Positions 55,375 to 64,000 of a DNA stretch of 64,000 bases are shown here, piece by piece. The translations under genes were made by a program, and so were the position numbers. The stretch's first letter is position 1. Each line of letters starts with the position of its first letter. The notes under the pieces were generated by a model. It ran no database searches and was not told the DNA's origin. It was given only the letters and a program-made list of their open reading frames with translations. Source of the stretch: Bog-473 sp963791995 (GTDB lineage: Bacteria; Actinomycetota; Acidimicrobiia; Acidimicrobiales; RAAP-2); assembly GCA_963791995.1 (NCBI GenBank), contig CAWBUQ010000005.1, positions 124,001 to 188,000 of the forward strand, read 5' to 3'.

Positions 55375-57102
55375 ACGGGGGTGACGGCTGCAGTTGCGGC
55401 TGGGGTTGGGGGCCGCGCAGGAGGCGGCCCGGCCGCTCCCCCGTCGCCTCGCCGTGTTCGCGCACGACGGTGCCCGTCTTGACCGTGGCCACGTAGCCGC
55501 GGGCCCGCTGCACCAACCGCTTGCCCGATGCCGGCAGGTCGTAGACCATCTCGGGCGCCTCGAGAGCCAGCGCGTCGTGGTCGATCACGTTGACGTCGGC
55601 CAGGTGGCCGGGCGCCAGCAGGCCGCGGTCGCGGAACCCGTAGAGCTCGGCGGTGCGCCGGGTCTGGAGGTGCACCACGGTCTCGACCGCCAAGCCCTCG
55701 CCCCGGCTGCGGTCGCGCGCCCAGTGGGTCAGCATGAACGTGGGCAGGCTGGCGTCGCAGAGCACACCGCAGTGGGCGCCACCGTCGCCGAGTCCGAGCA
55801 CGGTGGCGGGATGGACGAGCATCTCGCGCACCGCATCGAGGTTGGTGTGCGAGTAGTCGAGCAGCGGGAGATAGAGGAGCTCGCGCCCGTCCCGCTGCAA
55901 CATGAGGTCGTAGAGCACCTCGTCGGTGCTCCGTCCCTGCGCCGCGGCCAACGCGGTGACAGCAACGCTCGGGCGGCGGCTCGTAGTCGGGCGGGTCGCC
56001 GAGCGGGAACAGCTTGTGCAGGTTGGCCCGCAACAGCTGCACGAAGCCGGCGGCCTCGGGCTCCTCGCCGAGGATGGCCGCGCGCACCTCGGGGGTGCGC
56101 AAGCGCGTAACCCGCTCGTCGAGCGGGAGGTCGGCGATCGCCTGGTAGGCCCGGTGGTGCGCAAAGGGGTGCGTGACCGACTGGAAGCCGACCATGAGCG
56201 ACGTGGGCTTCCCCGCCACCTGGGGCACCAGCCACGCACCGCGCCGGTTGGCCGCCACGCCCCGGTCGATCCATTCGCGCCACAGCTCGGGATTGAAGTC
56301 GGCCTGGAGCACCTGATAGGTCACCGGCACGCCGGCGCGCAGCGAGATCTCCGACATCCAGGCGAACTCGTGGTCGAGGTCCCACATGTCGCTGGCCACC
56401 GAGAAGACGCGGTGCCCGGCCTTGCCCAGCGCCTCGCCGATGGCGATGAGCTCGTCGGCAGCCGCGTTGGTGCCGGCCGCCAGCTCGCCGTCCTTGGCCC
56501 GGTGCAGGATGGTCCGGGTCGACGACGCACCGATGGCGCCGGCGTGCACGGCCTCGCGCACGATGGCCGCCATTTCGGCGATCTCCTCGGCGCGTCGCCG
56601 TGTCGTTGGCGCGGCCCTCGCCGAGCACGTAGGCGCGGAGCGCACCGTGCGGCACGAGACTGGCCACGTCGAGCACCCGGGGCGTGCGCTCCACTTCGTC
56701 GAGGTACTCGCCGAAGGTCTCCCAGTTCCAGTTCATGCCCTCGGCCAGCGCGCTGCCCGGGATGTCCTCCACGCCCTCCATGAGCTGGATGAGCCAGGCC
56801 CGGTCCGACTGGCGCGCCGGTGCGAAGCCGACGCCGCAGTTGCCCATCACGACGGTGGTCACCCCGTGCCAGCCCGACGGCGACACCTCGGGGTCCCAGG
56901 TGGCCTGCCCGTCGTAGTGCGTGTGGATGTCGACCCAGCCCGGCGTCACCAAGAGGCCGTCGGCGTCGACTTCGCGGCGCCCCTTTTCCTCGACCTCGCC
57001 GACGGCGGTGATGATGCTGCCGTCGATGGCGACGTCGCCGGTCGTGGTCGGGCGACCCGAGCCGTCGGCAATGGTGCCGCCCCGGATGATCAGGTCGTGC
57101 AT
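55370..57102 (-). CDS. N-acyl-D-amino-acid deacylase family amidohydrolase (frame breaks near 56600 and 55965)
   Basis: ATG 57102 starts MHDLIIRGGTIADGSGRPTT. Motifs: WVDIHTHYDGQATWDPE, MGNCGVGFAPARQSDRAW and ELYGFRDRGLLAPGHLADVNVIDHD. LGLGDGGAHCGV is the catalytic Asp region. Three frames join to about 577 residues. It is the closest paralogue of the gene at 964-2689; the first 110 residues are mostly identical. It is preceded on the same strand by the LLM oxidoreductase gene. Expected to hydrolyse an amide; substrate unknown. Confidence 0.8.
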
Positions 57103-57170
57103 GGTGTGGCTCCTCTCCGGCGGACCAGGTCCGCCCGCCTCCGCCGGGCCTGGCGCGTCCCGGTCGGCGG

Positions 57171-58214
57171 CTAGACCCAGCTTCGCAGCTTTTCGATCAT
57201 GGCGACCGGATCGGACCCGAGCGGCGTCACGCTGAGGTGGGTCACGCCCGCCTCGGCCAGGGCCGCCGCCCGCTCCTTGATGTAGGACTCGGGGCCGCAG
57301 AGCGAGGTCGCCTCGAGCAACTCGGCCGGCACCGAGCGCGGCCGCTTCCTTCTTCTTGCCCGACAGGTAGAGGTCCTGGATCTCGGCCGCCTCCTTCTCG
57401 TAGCCGTAGCGGCAGGCCAGCGCGTTGTAGAAGTTCTGGCCCTTGGCGCCCATGCCGCCGATGTAGAGGGCGAGCATCGGGCGGCTCAGCTCGCGCAGCG
57501 GCGCCACCTCGGACTCCTCGCCGATGGCGAAGCAGGCCGCCGGCGGCGATCTGCAGCGGCGCCGAGCGACGGGTCGCGCTTGGCGGCGCCCTGCGGCCAG
57601 CGACGGCCCGAAGACCTCCTTGACCTTGTCGGGCACGAAGAAGATCGGCAGCCAGCCGTCGGCCACCTCGGCGGTCATGGCGACGTTCTTCTCGCCGAGC
57701 GCGGCGACCCAGATCGGGATGCGCGGGCGCACGGGGTGGTTGATGATCTTGAGCGGCTTGCCCAGCCCGGTCCCCTGCCCTGGCGGCAGCGGGATGTGGT
57801 ACGAGCGTGCCGTCGTGGGTGAGCGGCGCCTCGCGGGCCCACACGTCGCGGCAGATCTCGATGATCTCGCGGGTGCGGCCGAGCGGGCGGTCGTAGGGCA
57901 CGCCGTGGAAGCCCTCGATCACCTGGGGACCCGACGCGCCCAGCCCGAGGATGGCGCGGCCCACCCGAGAGCGCGTCGATGCCGGCGGCCGTCATGGCGA
58001 TCAGCGTCGGAGTGCGGCTGTAGATGGGCAGGATGGCCGAGCCGATCTCGACGCGCTCGGTCTTGGCGGCCAGGTAGCCCATGAAGCTCGGCGCGTCGAA
58101 GCTGTAGGCCTCGGCGACCCACACCACGTCGAGGCCGACCTTCTCGAGCTCGGCGACCTGGCGGGCGGACTCCTCGTGGCCTCCGGCGTAGTTCAGCGTC
58201 ATGGAGATCTTCAC
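57171..58214 (-). CDS. LLM class (F420-type) oxidoreductase (several frame breaks)
   Basis: The start MKISMTLNYAGGHEESARQVAELE and VVWVAEAYSFDAPSFMGYLA are typical of luciferase-like monooxygenase-fold F420-dependent reductases. ERVEIGSAILPIYSRTPTLIAM and LGLGASGPQVIEGFHGVPYDRP follow, then RIPIWVAALGEKNVAMTAEVADGW and FYNALACRYGYEKEAAEIQDLY. The end, read from the DNA, is EKLRSWV before TAG 57171-57173. Frame changes lie near 57965, 57790, 57590 and 57345. It should be a flavin/F420-dependent oxidoreductase of small molecules, upstream of the deacylase on the same strand. Confidence 0.75.
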
Positions 58215-58340
58215 GAAGTCGTTCCCTTCTTGTCGGCGTGTCCGGGGTGGTCTGCTGGCTGGGGTCGTCTCGGGTCGGCCTGCCAGAGTGCAAAAGAGTG
58301 TACTGAATTGGCACGGGCGTGCACCCGTAGCATCGCAGGG

Positions 58341-58962
58341 ATGACCGGTGAGAGCCCCATCGATTTCGTGCTCTTCGACCTCGGCGGCGTGCTGATCGAC
58401 CCCGGCGGCGTCGGCCCGATGCGCGAGCTGAGCGGCTTGGGCTGCGAGGAGGAGGTCTGGGCCCGCTGGCTGAGTTGTCGCTGGGTACGCAGCTTCGAGG
58501 CCGGCCAGTGCAGCCCCCAGGAGTTCGCCGTCCGGCCTGGTGGACGACTGGGAGCTCGACCTCGAACCGGCGGCGTTCTTGGAGCAGTTCGCCGGCTGGC
58601 CCGGGCTGCCCTATCCCGGCGCGCTGGATCTGGTGCAGGCGGTGCGGGCCGAGGTCGAGCTGCGGCTGTCTCTCCAACACCAACGCGCTGCAGTGGAACG
58701 CCAACTACGAGGACACCGCGGTCACCGACGCCTTCGCCTACCGCTTCCTCTCCTTCGAGCTCGGCCTCGTCAAGCCCGACCGGGAGATCTTCGACTTGGT
58801 GGCGTCGGCGTTGCCCGTCGACCGCGGCACGGGTGTCGTTCCTCGACGACAACGCGGTCAACGTCGAGGCGTGCGGTGGCCGCCGGATTCGCGTCCGAAC
58901 ACGTCCGCGGCGTCGACGGCGCCCGGGCCGCTCTGGTGCGGGCGGGCGTGCTGGAGGGCTGA
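58341..58962 (+). CDS. HAD-like hydrolase (several frame breaks)
   Basis: ATG 58341 gives FVLFDLGGVLIDPGG (motif I; the second Asp is replaced by Gly, as in some HAD dehalogenase/phosphatase-like members). LSNTNALQWN is motif II, KPDREIFDLV motif III Lys and SFLDDNAVNVEA motif IV. Four small frame changes join about 205 residues. It resembles YihX/DUF-type sugar-phosphate phosphatases. It is divergent from the LLM gene across a 126-bp gap. Confidence 0.7.
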
Positions 58963-59003
58963 GGCCGGGCGCAATGGGTGTCGGGTGACCCGCGTGTGCC
59001 AAC

Positions 59004-59432
59004 ATGCCCCGCATGGTTGCCAACGGGCCGAACATGCGTCTCCTGCCGCGCCTCAGCGACGACGTGGCCTTCTACTGGACATCGGGCGCAGACGGGGTGC
59101 TGCGCTTCTTGCGCTGCAACAATTGCGGCTTCTTCATCCATCCGCCGGGCCCGGTGTGCCCGCGCTGCCTGTCGCGTGACCTCGGGCCGCAGGCGGTCAG
59201 CGGGCTGGGCCACGTGGAGACCTTCACCGTCAACTACCAGCAGTGGATCCCCGGCAGTGACACCTACATCATCGCCTGGGTCTCCATCGACGAGCAGCCC
59301 GACGTGCGCCTGACGACGAACCTCGTCGACGTCGAACCCGAGGACGTGCACATCGGCATGCCCGTGCGGGTGGTCTTCGAGCACGTCGACGACGTCTGGC
59401 TCCCCCTCTTCACCCCGGCGGAGGCGTCGTGA
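59004..59432 (+). CDS. DUF35 OB-fold/zinc-ribbon protein (acyl-CoA-associated)
   Basis: A zinc ribbon (LRCNNCGFFIHPPGPVCPRC, two CxxC) precedes an OB fold (VETFTVNYQQW, YIIAWVSIDEQPDVRLTTNL, MPVRVVFEHVDD). DUF35 proteins are obligate partners of thiolase-like enzymes, for example ChsH2 with Ltp2 in steroid side-chain cleavage. The next gene's GTG overlaps its stop, and that gene is thiolase-like. ATG 59004 or 59013 could start it. Confidence 0.85.
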   Translation: MPRMVANGPNMRLLPRLSDDVAFYWTSGADGVLRFLRCNNCGFFIHPPGPVCPRCLSRDLGPQAVSGLGHVETFTVNYQQWIPGSDTYIIAWVSIDEQPDVRLTTNLVDVEPEDVHIGMPVRVVFEHVDDVWLPLFTPAEAS

Positions 59433-60670
59433 GCCCGCTCCGACCGGGCGAGGAGCCGCTGGAGCGCCGAGCCGATGATCTCGGGCATCGGCCAGTCCGA
59501 CGTCGGGCGGCGGCTGGGGCGCGGTGAGCTCGACCTCACGGTGGAGGCGGCCGAGATGGCCATCGCCGACGCCGGCCTCACCCGCGACGACATCGACGGG
59601 CTCTCGACGTATCCAGGGATGGGAGCCGGCACCGCCGGCTTCGGCGGCCCGCCGTCGCCCGAGGTGCAAGACGCCATGGGGCTGTCGCTCAACTGGCACG
59701 ACGGCGGCGGCGAGGGCGCCGGCCAGATGCGCGCCGTGCACGCGGCGGCGCTGGCCGTGGCGGCCGGGCTGGCCCGCCACGTCCTCGTGTACCGGACGGT
59801 CACCGAAGGCTCGGCCCAGGGCACGGGTGGGCGTGCGGGCATCGGCGTCGGTGGCGGAGGCGGCGGCGGGACGCCCCGCTTCGGGAGCTTCATGCAGTGG
59901 TCGCTCCCCTTCGGCGCCGCGTCGGCAGCCAACTGGCTGGCCATGGTCGCCCAGCGCCGCATCCACGAGTTCGGGTTGACCCGCGAGCAGCTCGGCGCCA
60001 TCCCGATCAGCAACCGGGCCAACGCGGCGCTGAACCCCAAGGCGATCTACACCGACCCGATGTCGATGGAGGACTATCTGGCGGCGCGCATGATCACCAC
60101 GCCGCTGTGCCTCTACGACTGCGATGCGCCGTGCGACGGTTCGACGGTCGTCATCGTCTCGCACCGTGACTTCGCCGGCGACCTCGACCATCCCGCAGTC
60201 GGATCAACGCCATCGGCACCGCGCTCCGGGGGCGTCCGAGCTGGGACCAGTTCGACGACATGACCTCCATGGCTGCCCGCGATGCAGCCGCCTCCATGTG
60301 GGAGCGCACCGAGCTCAAGCCCACCGACGTCGACACCGCACAGCTCTACGACGGCTTCTCCATCCTCACGGTGGTCTGGCTCGAGGCGTTGGGATTCTGC
60401 GGACGGGGCGAGAGCGGGCCTTTCATTGAGGGCGGGGCCAACATCGCCCGCGACGGGCTCCTGCCGTTGAACACCAACGGTGGGCAACTCTCGGGAGGAC
60501 GACTGCACGGGTTCAGCCTCATCCACGAGGCCTGCGTCCAGCTGCGCGGCGACGGTGGTGAGCGCCAGATCGTGCGGCCCGGTGGCCGCGCACCCGAGGT
60601 GGCGGCGGTCGCCAACGGGGGCGGGCCGATCGCCGGCACCATGCTGCTCACCCGGGGCGCCAGCTCGTAG
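59429..60670 (+). CDS. Thiolase-superfamily lipid-transfer/aldolase-like protein (frame breaks near 59472 and 60200)
   Basis: GTG 59429 overlaps the DUF35 stop. After a small frame change comes ISGIGQSDVGRRLGRG, then DLTVEAAEMAIADAGLTRDDIDG and RHVLVYRTVTEGSAQG; after another near 60200, DTAQLYDGFSILTVVWLEALGFC and NTNGGQLSGGRLHG. At the nucleophile-loop position the usual Cys is absent (GGGEGAGQM), as in SCP2-thiolase-like Ltp aldolases. With its DUF35 partner it probably does retro-aldol C-C cleavage of an acyl-CoA, not thiolysis. The residue assignment is by eye. Confidence 0.75.
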
Positions 60671-60733
60671 GGCTCGGCAGGGCTCGTCGGGCTCGGCGGC
60701 TCGGCGGGGTCGTCGGGGTCGTCGTGTGGCGGG
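60669..60733. repeat. GGGCTCG/GGGGTCGTC short repeats at a convergent junction
   Basis: Units of GGGCTCG and CGGGGTCGT fill the space between the thiolase-like and GMC oxidoreductase stops. G-rich on the plus strand, as at 55343. Confidence 0.5.
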
Positions 60734-62405
60734 CTAGTCGGGCTTCGTCCCGGCCAGGTGGTGGGCGGCGCGTGACGCCAGGGCCACCAGTGTCAGCGTC
60801 GGGCCGTAGCCACTGGCGGTCACGAACACCGACGAGTCGGCGATCACCACGTTGTCGAGCGTGTGCACCCTCCCCCACCGGTCCACGACCGAGGTCTCGG
60901 GGTCGTCGCCCATGCGCGTCGTGCCGATGACGTGGCGGCTCTCGGGGACGGGCGTGGCACCGATGCCGTGGTACGAGACCCCCGGCGACGACGTGTGGAG
61001 CACCCACTCGGCGCCCATCTCCTCGAGGACCGACTGGAGGATCTTGCCGTGGTACTTCGACGCCGCCATCTCGTGGCGGCCCGGGTTGTAGGTGACCCGC
61101 GCCACGGGATAGCCGCGGGCGTCGCGGACCGACGGACTCAAGTCGACCGTGTTGGTCGCGTAGGCCAGGTCCTCTCCCTGCATGATGAAGGCCCACATCC
61201 GCTCGCGCAGGTTCGAGTCGCGCATGACCTGCGCGTGCATCCGGCCCCACGGCGAGTGGCGGGCCTCCATGATCGGCAGGCCGCCACCACTGTGCTCGAC
61301 CAGCCCACCGCGGAACCACGGCAGCCCGGCGTCGGCGGCCGCCTGGCGCGATCGGTCGTCCTGCACCATGGCGTCGTCGTGCACGTGGGTGACGGCACGA
61401 CCCTTGTGGGGGTGCAGGCGCATGTCGGGGAAGTGCCCGACGACGATCGTCTGGAAATGCACCATGAGGTGCCGACCGATGTAGGGGTGCTCGATGCCAG
61501 AGAGCAGCAAGATCCGCGGCGTCTCGATCGCCCCGCCCGCCACGATCACGAGCTTGGCGTCCCTGGTGTGCAGGACACCGTCCGCGTCCATGTACTCGAC
61601 ACCGGTCGCCCGCCGGCCGTCGGTGATGATCCGGCTGACGTATGTCTCCGCCATCAGCTCGGCCCGTCCGGTGGCCATGGCCTTGGTCAACAGCGCGACG
61701 GGGTCGCCCTTGGCGTGGATGGGGCAGCCGAAGAAGGCGCAGAAGCCGCAGTTGTTGCAGGCGGGCCGGCCGTCGTAGGCGATGCTGTTGGCCGCCGTGG
61801 GCGCCTCGTAGGGGTGCAGGCCGACCTTCTCCGCCGCCGCCGACGACAGCACCGCGCCGTACATGGGCGCGCCCGGGGGCATCGGATAGGGCCCCGAGCG
61901 CCACGCCGCGAACGGGTTCGCCCCTTCGCGACCGGCGACGCCGATCGCGCGCTCGACCTCGGCGTAGTACGGCTCCAACTCGTCGTACTCGAGCGGCCAG
62001 TCGTCGACCGCCGCGCCTTCCTGCGGCCCAAGCGTCGAGAGCAGGCGGAAGTCCTCCTCGCGAAAGCGCGGCACCTTGCCGTCGGCGTGCGTCCCCCCGC
62101 CCCCGACGGTGGTCGGGATGGAGTTGACCTCACCGACAAGGCGTGTGCTCGCCCTCCTCGGCCGTGCGGCGGAACGCCCTCGGCTCGATCAGCGGGTCGG
62201 GCCCGAGGAAGTACCTCGAGATGAACTTGATCTCGTCGTTCGAGTAGTCCCCGGCCGGCTTGGTGGGGTCGTCGGGGTCGAGCAAGTGGTTACGACCCTT
62301 CTCCATGATCACCACCGACCAGCCGGCTCGGGTGAGCACCTCGGCAGCCGTGGCGCCGCCGGGACCGGACCCGATGATGATGGCGTCGGCGGTCATGTCG
62401 CTCAC
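60734..62405 (-). CDS. GMC family oxidoreductase (frame break near 62140)
   Basis: GTG 62405 overlaps the upstream stop as GTGA. The FAD motif ADAIIIGSGPGGATAAEVLTRAG is at the start. After a frame change near 62140, VPRFREEDFRLLS, ACNNCGFCAFFGCPIHAKGD (Cys-rich loop), VIVAGGAIETPRILLLSG and the C-terminal active-site region HVIGTTRMGDDPETSVVD and DNVVIADSSVFVTASGYGPTLT follow. It is the flavoprotein subunit of a gluconate-2-dehydrogenase-like or alcohol dehydrogenase complex. Its partner is the gene immediately upstream. Confidence 0.85.
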
Positions 62406-62965
62406 GGTTGCGAAACCTCGGCGTCGCTGTAGCCACGGGGCTGCACGTCGCCCTCGTAGTCGATGTAGGACCAGCCGATACCGTCCCGGTTGCCGCCGTA
62501 CTCGGGCGGCCCGTACATGCCTTCGCAGCAGTGCTCCCAGAGCAGCTCGCCGAATTCCTCATTCGCCCTGATCCGGCGGCGCTGCTCCTTCCCCTCGACC
62601 TCGGTGAAGTCGTCACCCAGCGTCGCGAGCCCCTCCCGGTAGCGCTGCTGGAGCCCGACGACCGGCCCGTTGAACTCCCGCTCGGCGATCCCCTGGGATC
62701 CCTCGATGCGCATGCGCCAGGCCAGCTCGTCCAACCGTGACAACCGATGGAACGTGGCGAACCCCGCCGTCCCGCCGTGGCGGCCCGAGGACGGGCCACC
62801 GGCCCAGATCCGAGGCGGATCGAAGCTGAAGGCGCCGAGGAACCCGTCGATGTAGTCGGCGACCCCGGCCTCTTCGGCGCCAGGAGTGTCCTGGTCGGAG
62901 GGCAGCATCTGCGCGCAGGCCGCCCTGAGGGTCGCGTACTCCTTCTCCGTGAGCCAGATGGGCAT
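62402..62965 (-). CDS. Gluconate 2-dehydrogenase subunit 3 family protein
   Basis: 187 residues, intact. It has the subunit-3 pattern: LTEKEYATLRAACAQMLPSDQDTPGAEEAGVADYID, GRHGGTAGFATFHRLSRLDELAW and an end CCEGMYGPPEYGGNRDGIGW. Family members are the small subunit of membrane-associated GMC dehydrogenases, often with a Tat signal, which is not seen here. ATG 62965 is 35 bp from the palindrome at 63000-63013. First gene of the operon with the GMC subunit. Confidence 0.85.
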   Translation of the reverse strand: MPIWLTEKEYATLRAACAQMLPSDQDTPGAEEAGVADYIDGFLGAFSFDPPRIWAGGPSSGRHGGTAGFATFHRLSRLDELAWRMRIEGSQGIAEREFNGPVVGLQQRYREGLATLGDDFTEVEGKEQRRRIRANEEFGELLWEHCCEGMYGPPEYGGNRDGIGWSYIDYEGDVQPRGYSDAEVSQP

Positions 62966-62999
62966 CGGGACAACGTAGTCCCGCCGGCACCCCGTTTGC

Positions 63000-63013
63000 T
63001 GACGCTGTCGTCA
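63000..63013. promoter_or_regulatory. TGACGCTGTCGTCA, probable operator
   Basis: This TGAC-N6-GTCA site with partly symmetric centre lies 35 bp upstream of the GMC operon, at the same distance from the start as the sites at 35819 and 30692. Confidence 0.55.
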
Positions 63014-63054
63014 GGTTTCTCGTTGTCCAGCGGCAGCGGCCAGACGGCGATGCC

Positions 63055-64000
63055 TCAGGCCCGGTGGGGCGGTTCCGGCTCGCCCTCGTCGTCGTACTCC
63101 TCGTACTCCTCGTACTTGCTCTCGTCGGTGGGTTCAGATCCCGGGCCCGTCGGTGCGCCGGCACCGGCACCGGGCCGATCGAAGGGCACCGCTCCCCTGG
63201 CGTGCTCGTCCGTGGCGGCGGCGCCGTCGAAGTCGGGGATCGCACCGACATGGTGCGCGAACCACAGCAGTGCCCGCTCGCCCTCGTCGAGCACCTCGCA
63301 GACGAGGTTCCCCGTCTCGCTGGCGCCCACGTCGACCAGGCGGCACCAGTTGGTGATGACCCGGAAGCAGGGCCCTCGGTAGTGGCGCCCCGCCACCCTG
63401 ACGGGCACCGCGGGCATGCGCAGGAACCAGGTCACGAGACCACCGGCGATCTCGGGGAACGACGGCCGGTGACGCTCGACGTCGTCGTAGTCCCCCGTCA
63501 CCACGTCCGCGATGTTCTCGAGCGCCTCGGACTCGGGCTCGAAGTACCTCGAGTGCGCCGACACCTGCGGATGGCCCTCGGCGTTGGTGCTCATGCGCGT
63601 GCCGCCGAACGTCGGCGAGCTCGGCGCGGCACCGAAGACGCCGAGCTCGGCGATGGCGTCCCCGGGTGCCTGCTCGGAGAAGAAATGCGATTGCTCGACA
63701 TGGAGGTCGCGGAGCTCATCGACAGTCATGCCCGGGCTCCCCGCGACCACGACATCGGTGACCAGGAGTCCGCAGTCGGCCAGGGCTGCCCCGGTCACGA
63801 TCGACCCGAAGCTGTGGGCCACGATCGTCAACGTCTGCTCGGGTTCGAGGTCGAGGGACGCCACGAAGGCGGTCAGGTCACTGGCCGCGGTGACCAGGTC
63901 TTCGTTGCATTCGATCGACCCGGCAGCCGCCGCCAGGATGTCGACGGGGTTGTCATAGCCCTTCCAGAGGACGACGGCCGTGAAGGGCGACGCCTCGAAC
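63055..64000 (-). CDS. DUF1023-type alpha/beta hydrolase, partial, acidic tail
   Basis: The frame is open to the right window edge, so the start is missing. AVVLWKGYDNPVDILAAAAG, LTIVAHSFGSIVTGAAL (nucleophile elbow with Ser) and VVVAGSPGMTV are the DUF1023 pattern. HPQVSAHSRYFEPESEALENIADVV carries the late His. The C-terminus after VCEVLDEGERALLWF is linker-like and ends in an acidic Glu/Tyr/Asp-rich stretch (ESKYEEYEEYDDEGE). Function of the family is unknown; it is probably an esterase or lipase-like enzyme. Confidence 0.8.
   Translation of the reverse strand, partial: FEASPFTAVVLWKGYDNPVDILAAAAGSIECNEDLVTAASDLTAFVASLDLEPEQTLTIVAHSFGSIVTGAALADCGLLVTDVVVAGSPGMTVDELRDLHVEQSHFFSEQAPGDAIAELGVFGAAPSSPTFGGTRMSTNAEGHPQVSAHSRYFEPESEALENIADVVTGDYDDVERHRPSFPEIAGGLVTWFLRMPAVPVRVAGRHYRGPCFRVITNWCRLVDVGASETGNLVCEVLDEGERALLWFAHHVGAIPDFDGAAATDEHARGAVPFDRPGAGAGAPTGPGSEPTDESKYEEYEEYDDEGEPEPPHRA

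Noticed and set aside
58206..58340. Another TGAC-N6-GTCA operator between LLM and HAD genes
   Set aside because: No TGAC...GTCA palindrome is present in this gap.

Overview
The window is high-GC DNA from an actinobacterium, most likely of the class Acidimicrobiia or a close relative. The evidence is a mycothiol-type DinB/MDMPI protein at the left edge, a WhiB protein, an LLM (F420-type) oxidoreductase, repeated N-acyl-D-amino-acid deacylase and amidohydrolase-2 genes, many GTG/TTG starts with GTGA or ATGA stop-start overlaps, and a secreted protein built of GYW..DGG..FGDA repeats. The taxon is inferred from gene content only. About forty single-base frame changes interrupt otherwise well-conserved genes, several at C/G runs. 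They cluster at 5-8, 48.8-51 and 52.8-62.2 kb, while other genes (capsid, ParA, alcohol dehydrogenase, the deacylase at 32.5-34.3 kb, IS630) are clean. I read most of them as sequence errors and annotate those genes across the break.

Layout. 0-8 kb is chromosomal: a mycothiol-dependent enzyme, a DUF5679-like zinc ribbon, a D-aminoacylase, a hydrolase-adenylate cyclase fusion, then a small redox/stress island (unknown Cys protein, Rrf2 regulator, SRPBCC protein, CoA-disulfide reductase with rhodanese) carrying GGGAC-N4-GTCCC boxes that match the DosR/DevR site. 8.07-18.6 kb is a 10.5-kb element integrated in tRNA-Pro(TGG). It has a tyrosine integrase, a primosomal-type HTH gene with iteron-like repeats, small and large terminase, WhiB and a major capsid protein, but no recognisable portal, protease or tail genes, so it may be a capsid-encoding satellite or a reduced prophage. 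18.7-27.2 kb is chromosomal: two MFS exporters, ParA with a zinc-ribbon partner, DUF3089, LOG, a secreted propeller, DUF5990, tRNA-Arg and tRNA-His.

27.2-35.8 kb and 52.6-63.0 kb look like one catabolic region split in two. The left part has SDR, Zn-alcohol dehydrogenase, FGGY kinase, D-2-hydroxyacid dehydrogenase, S51 peptidase, D-aminoacylase and aldehyde dehydrogenase. The right part has two amidohydrolases (one with a SnoaL domain), a D-aminoacylase, an LLM oxidoreductase, a HAD hydrolase, a DUF35/thiolase-like pair resembling Ltp-type aldolases, and a GMC oxidoreductase with its subunit-3 partner. A 14-bp palindrome of the form TGAC-N6-GTCA lies just upstream of the divergent kinase/dehydrogenase pair, the aldehyde dehydrogenase/amidohydrolase pair and the GMC operon, which suggests one regulon.

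35.82-52.56 kb is a second, 16.7-kb integrated element inserted exactly at one of those palindromes, leaving a 16-bp direct repeat. Both ends carry paired TGGCCCAA arm-type repeats with 11-bp periodicity. The left end has an integrase remnant broken by a complete IS630 element (TA duplication); the right end has excisionase and primase-like genes. The cargo is mostly secreted or membrane proteins (propeller, GYW-repeat protein, TIM-barrel lipoprotein, SGNH hydrolase with Ig repeats, CARDB protein) among fragments of IS481, IS630 and IS21 elements and of a phage Dam methylase. The window ends in a DUF1023-type alpha/beta hydrolase that runs off the right edge.
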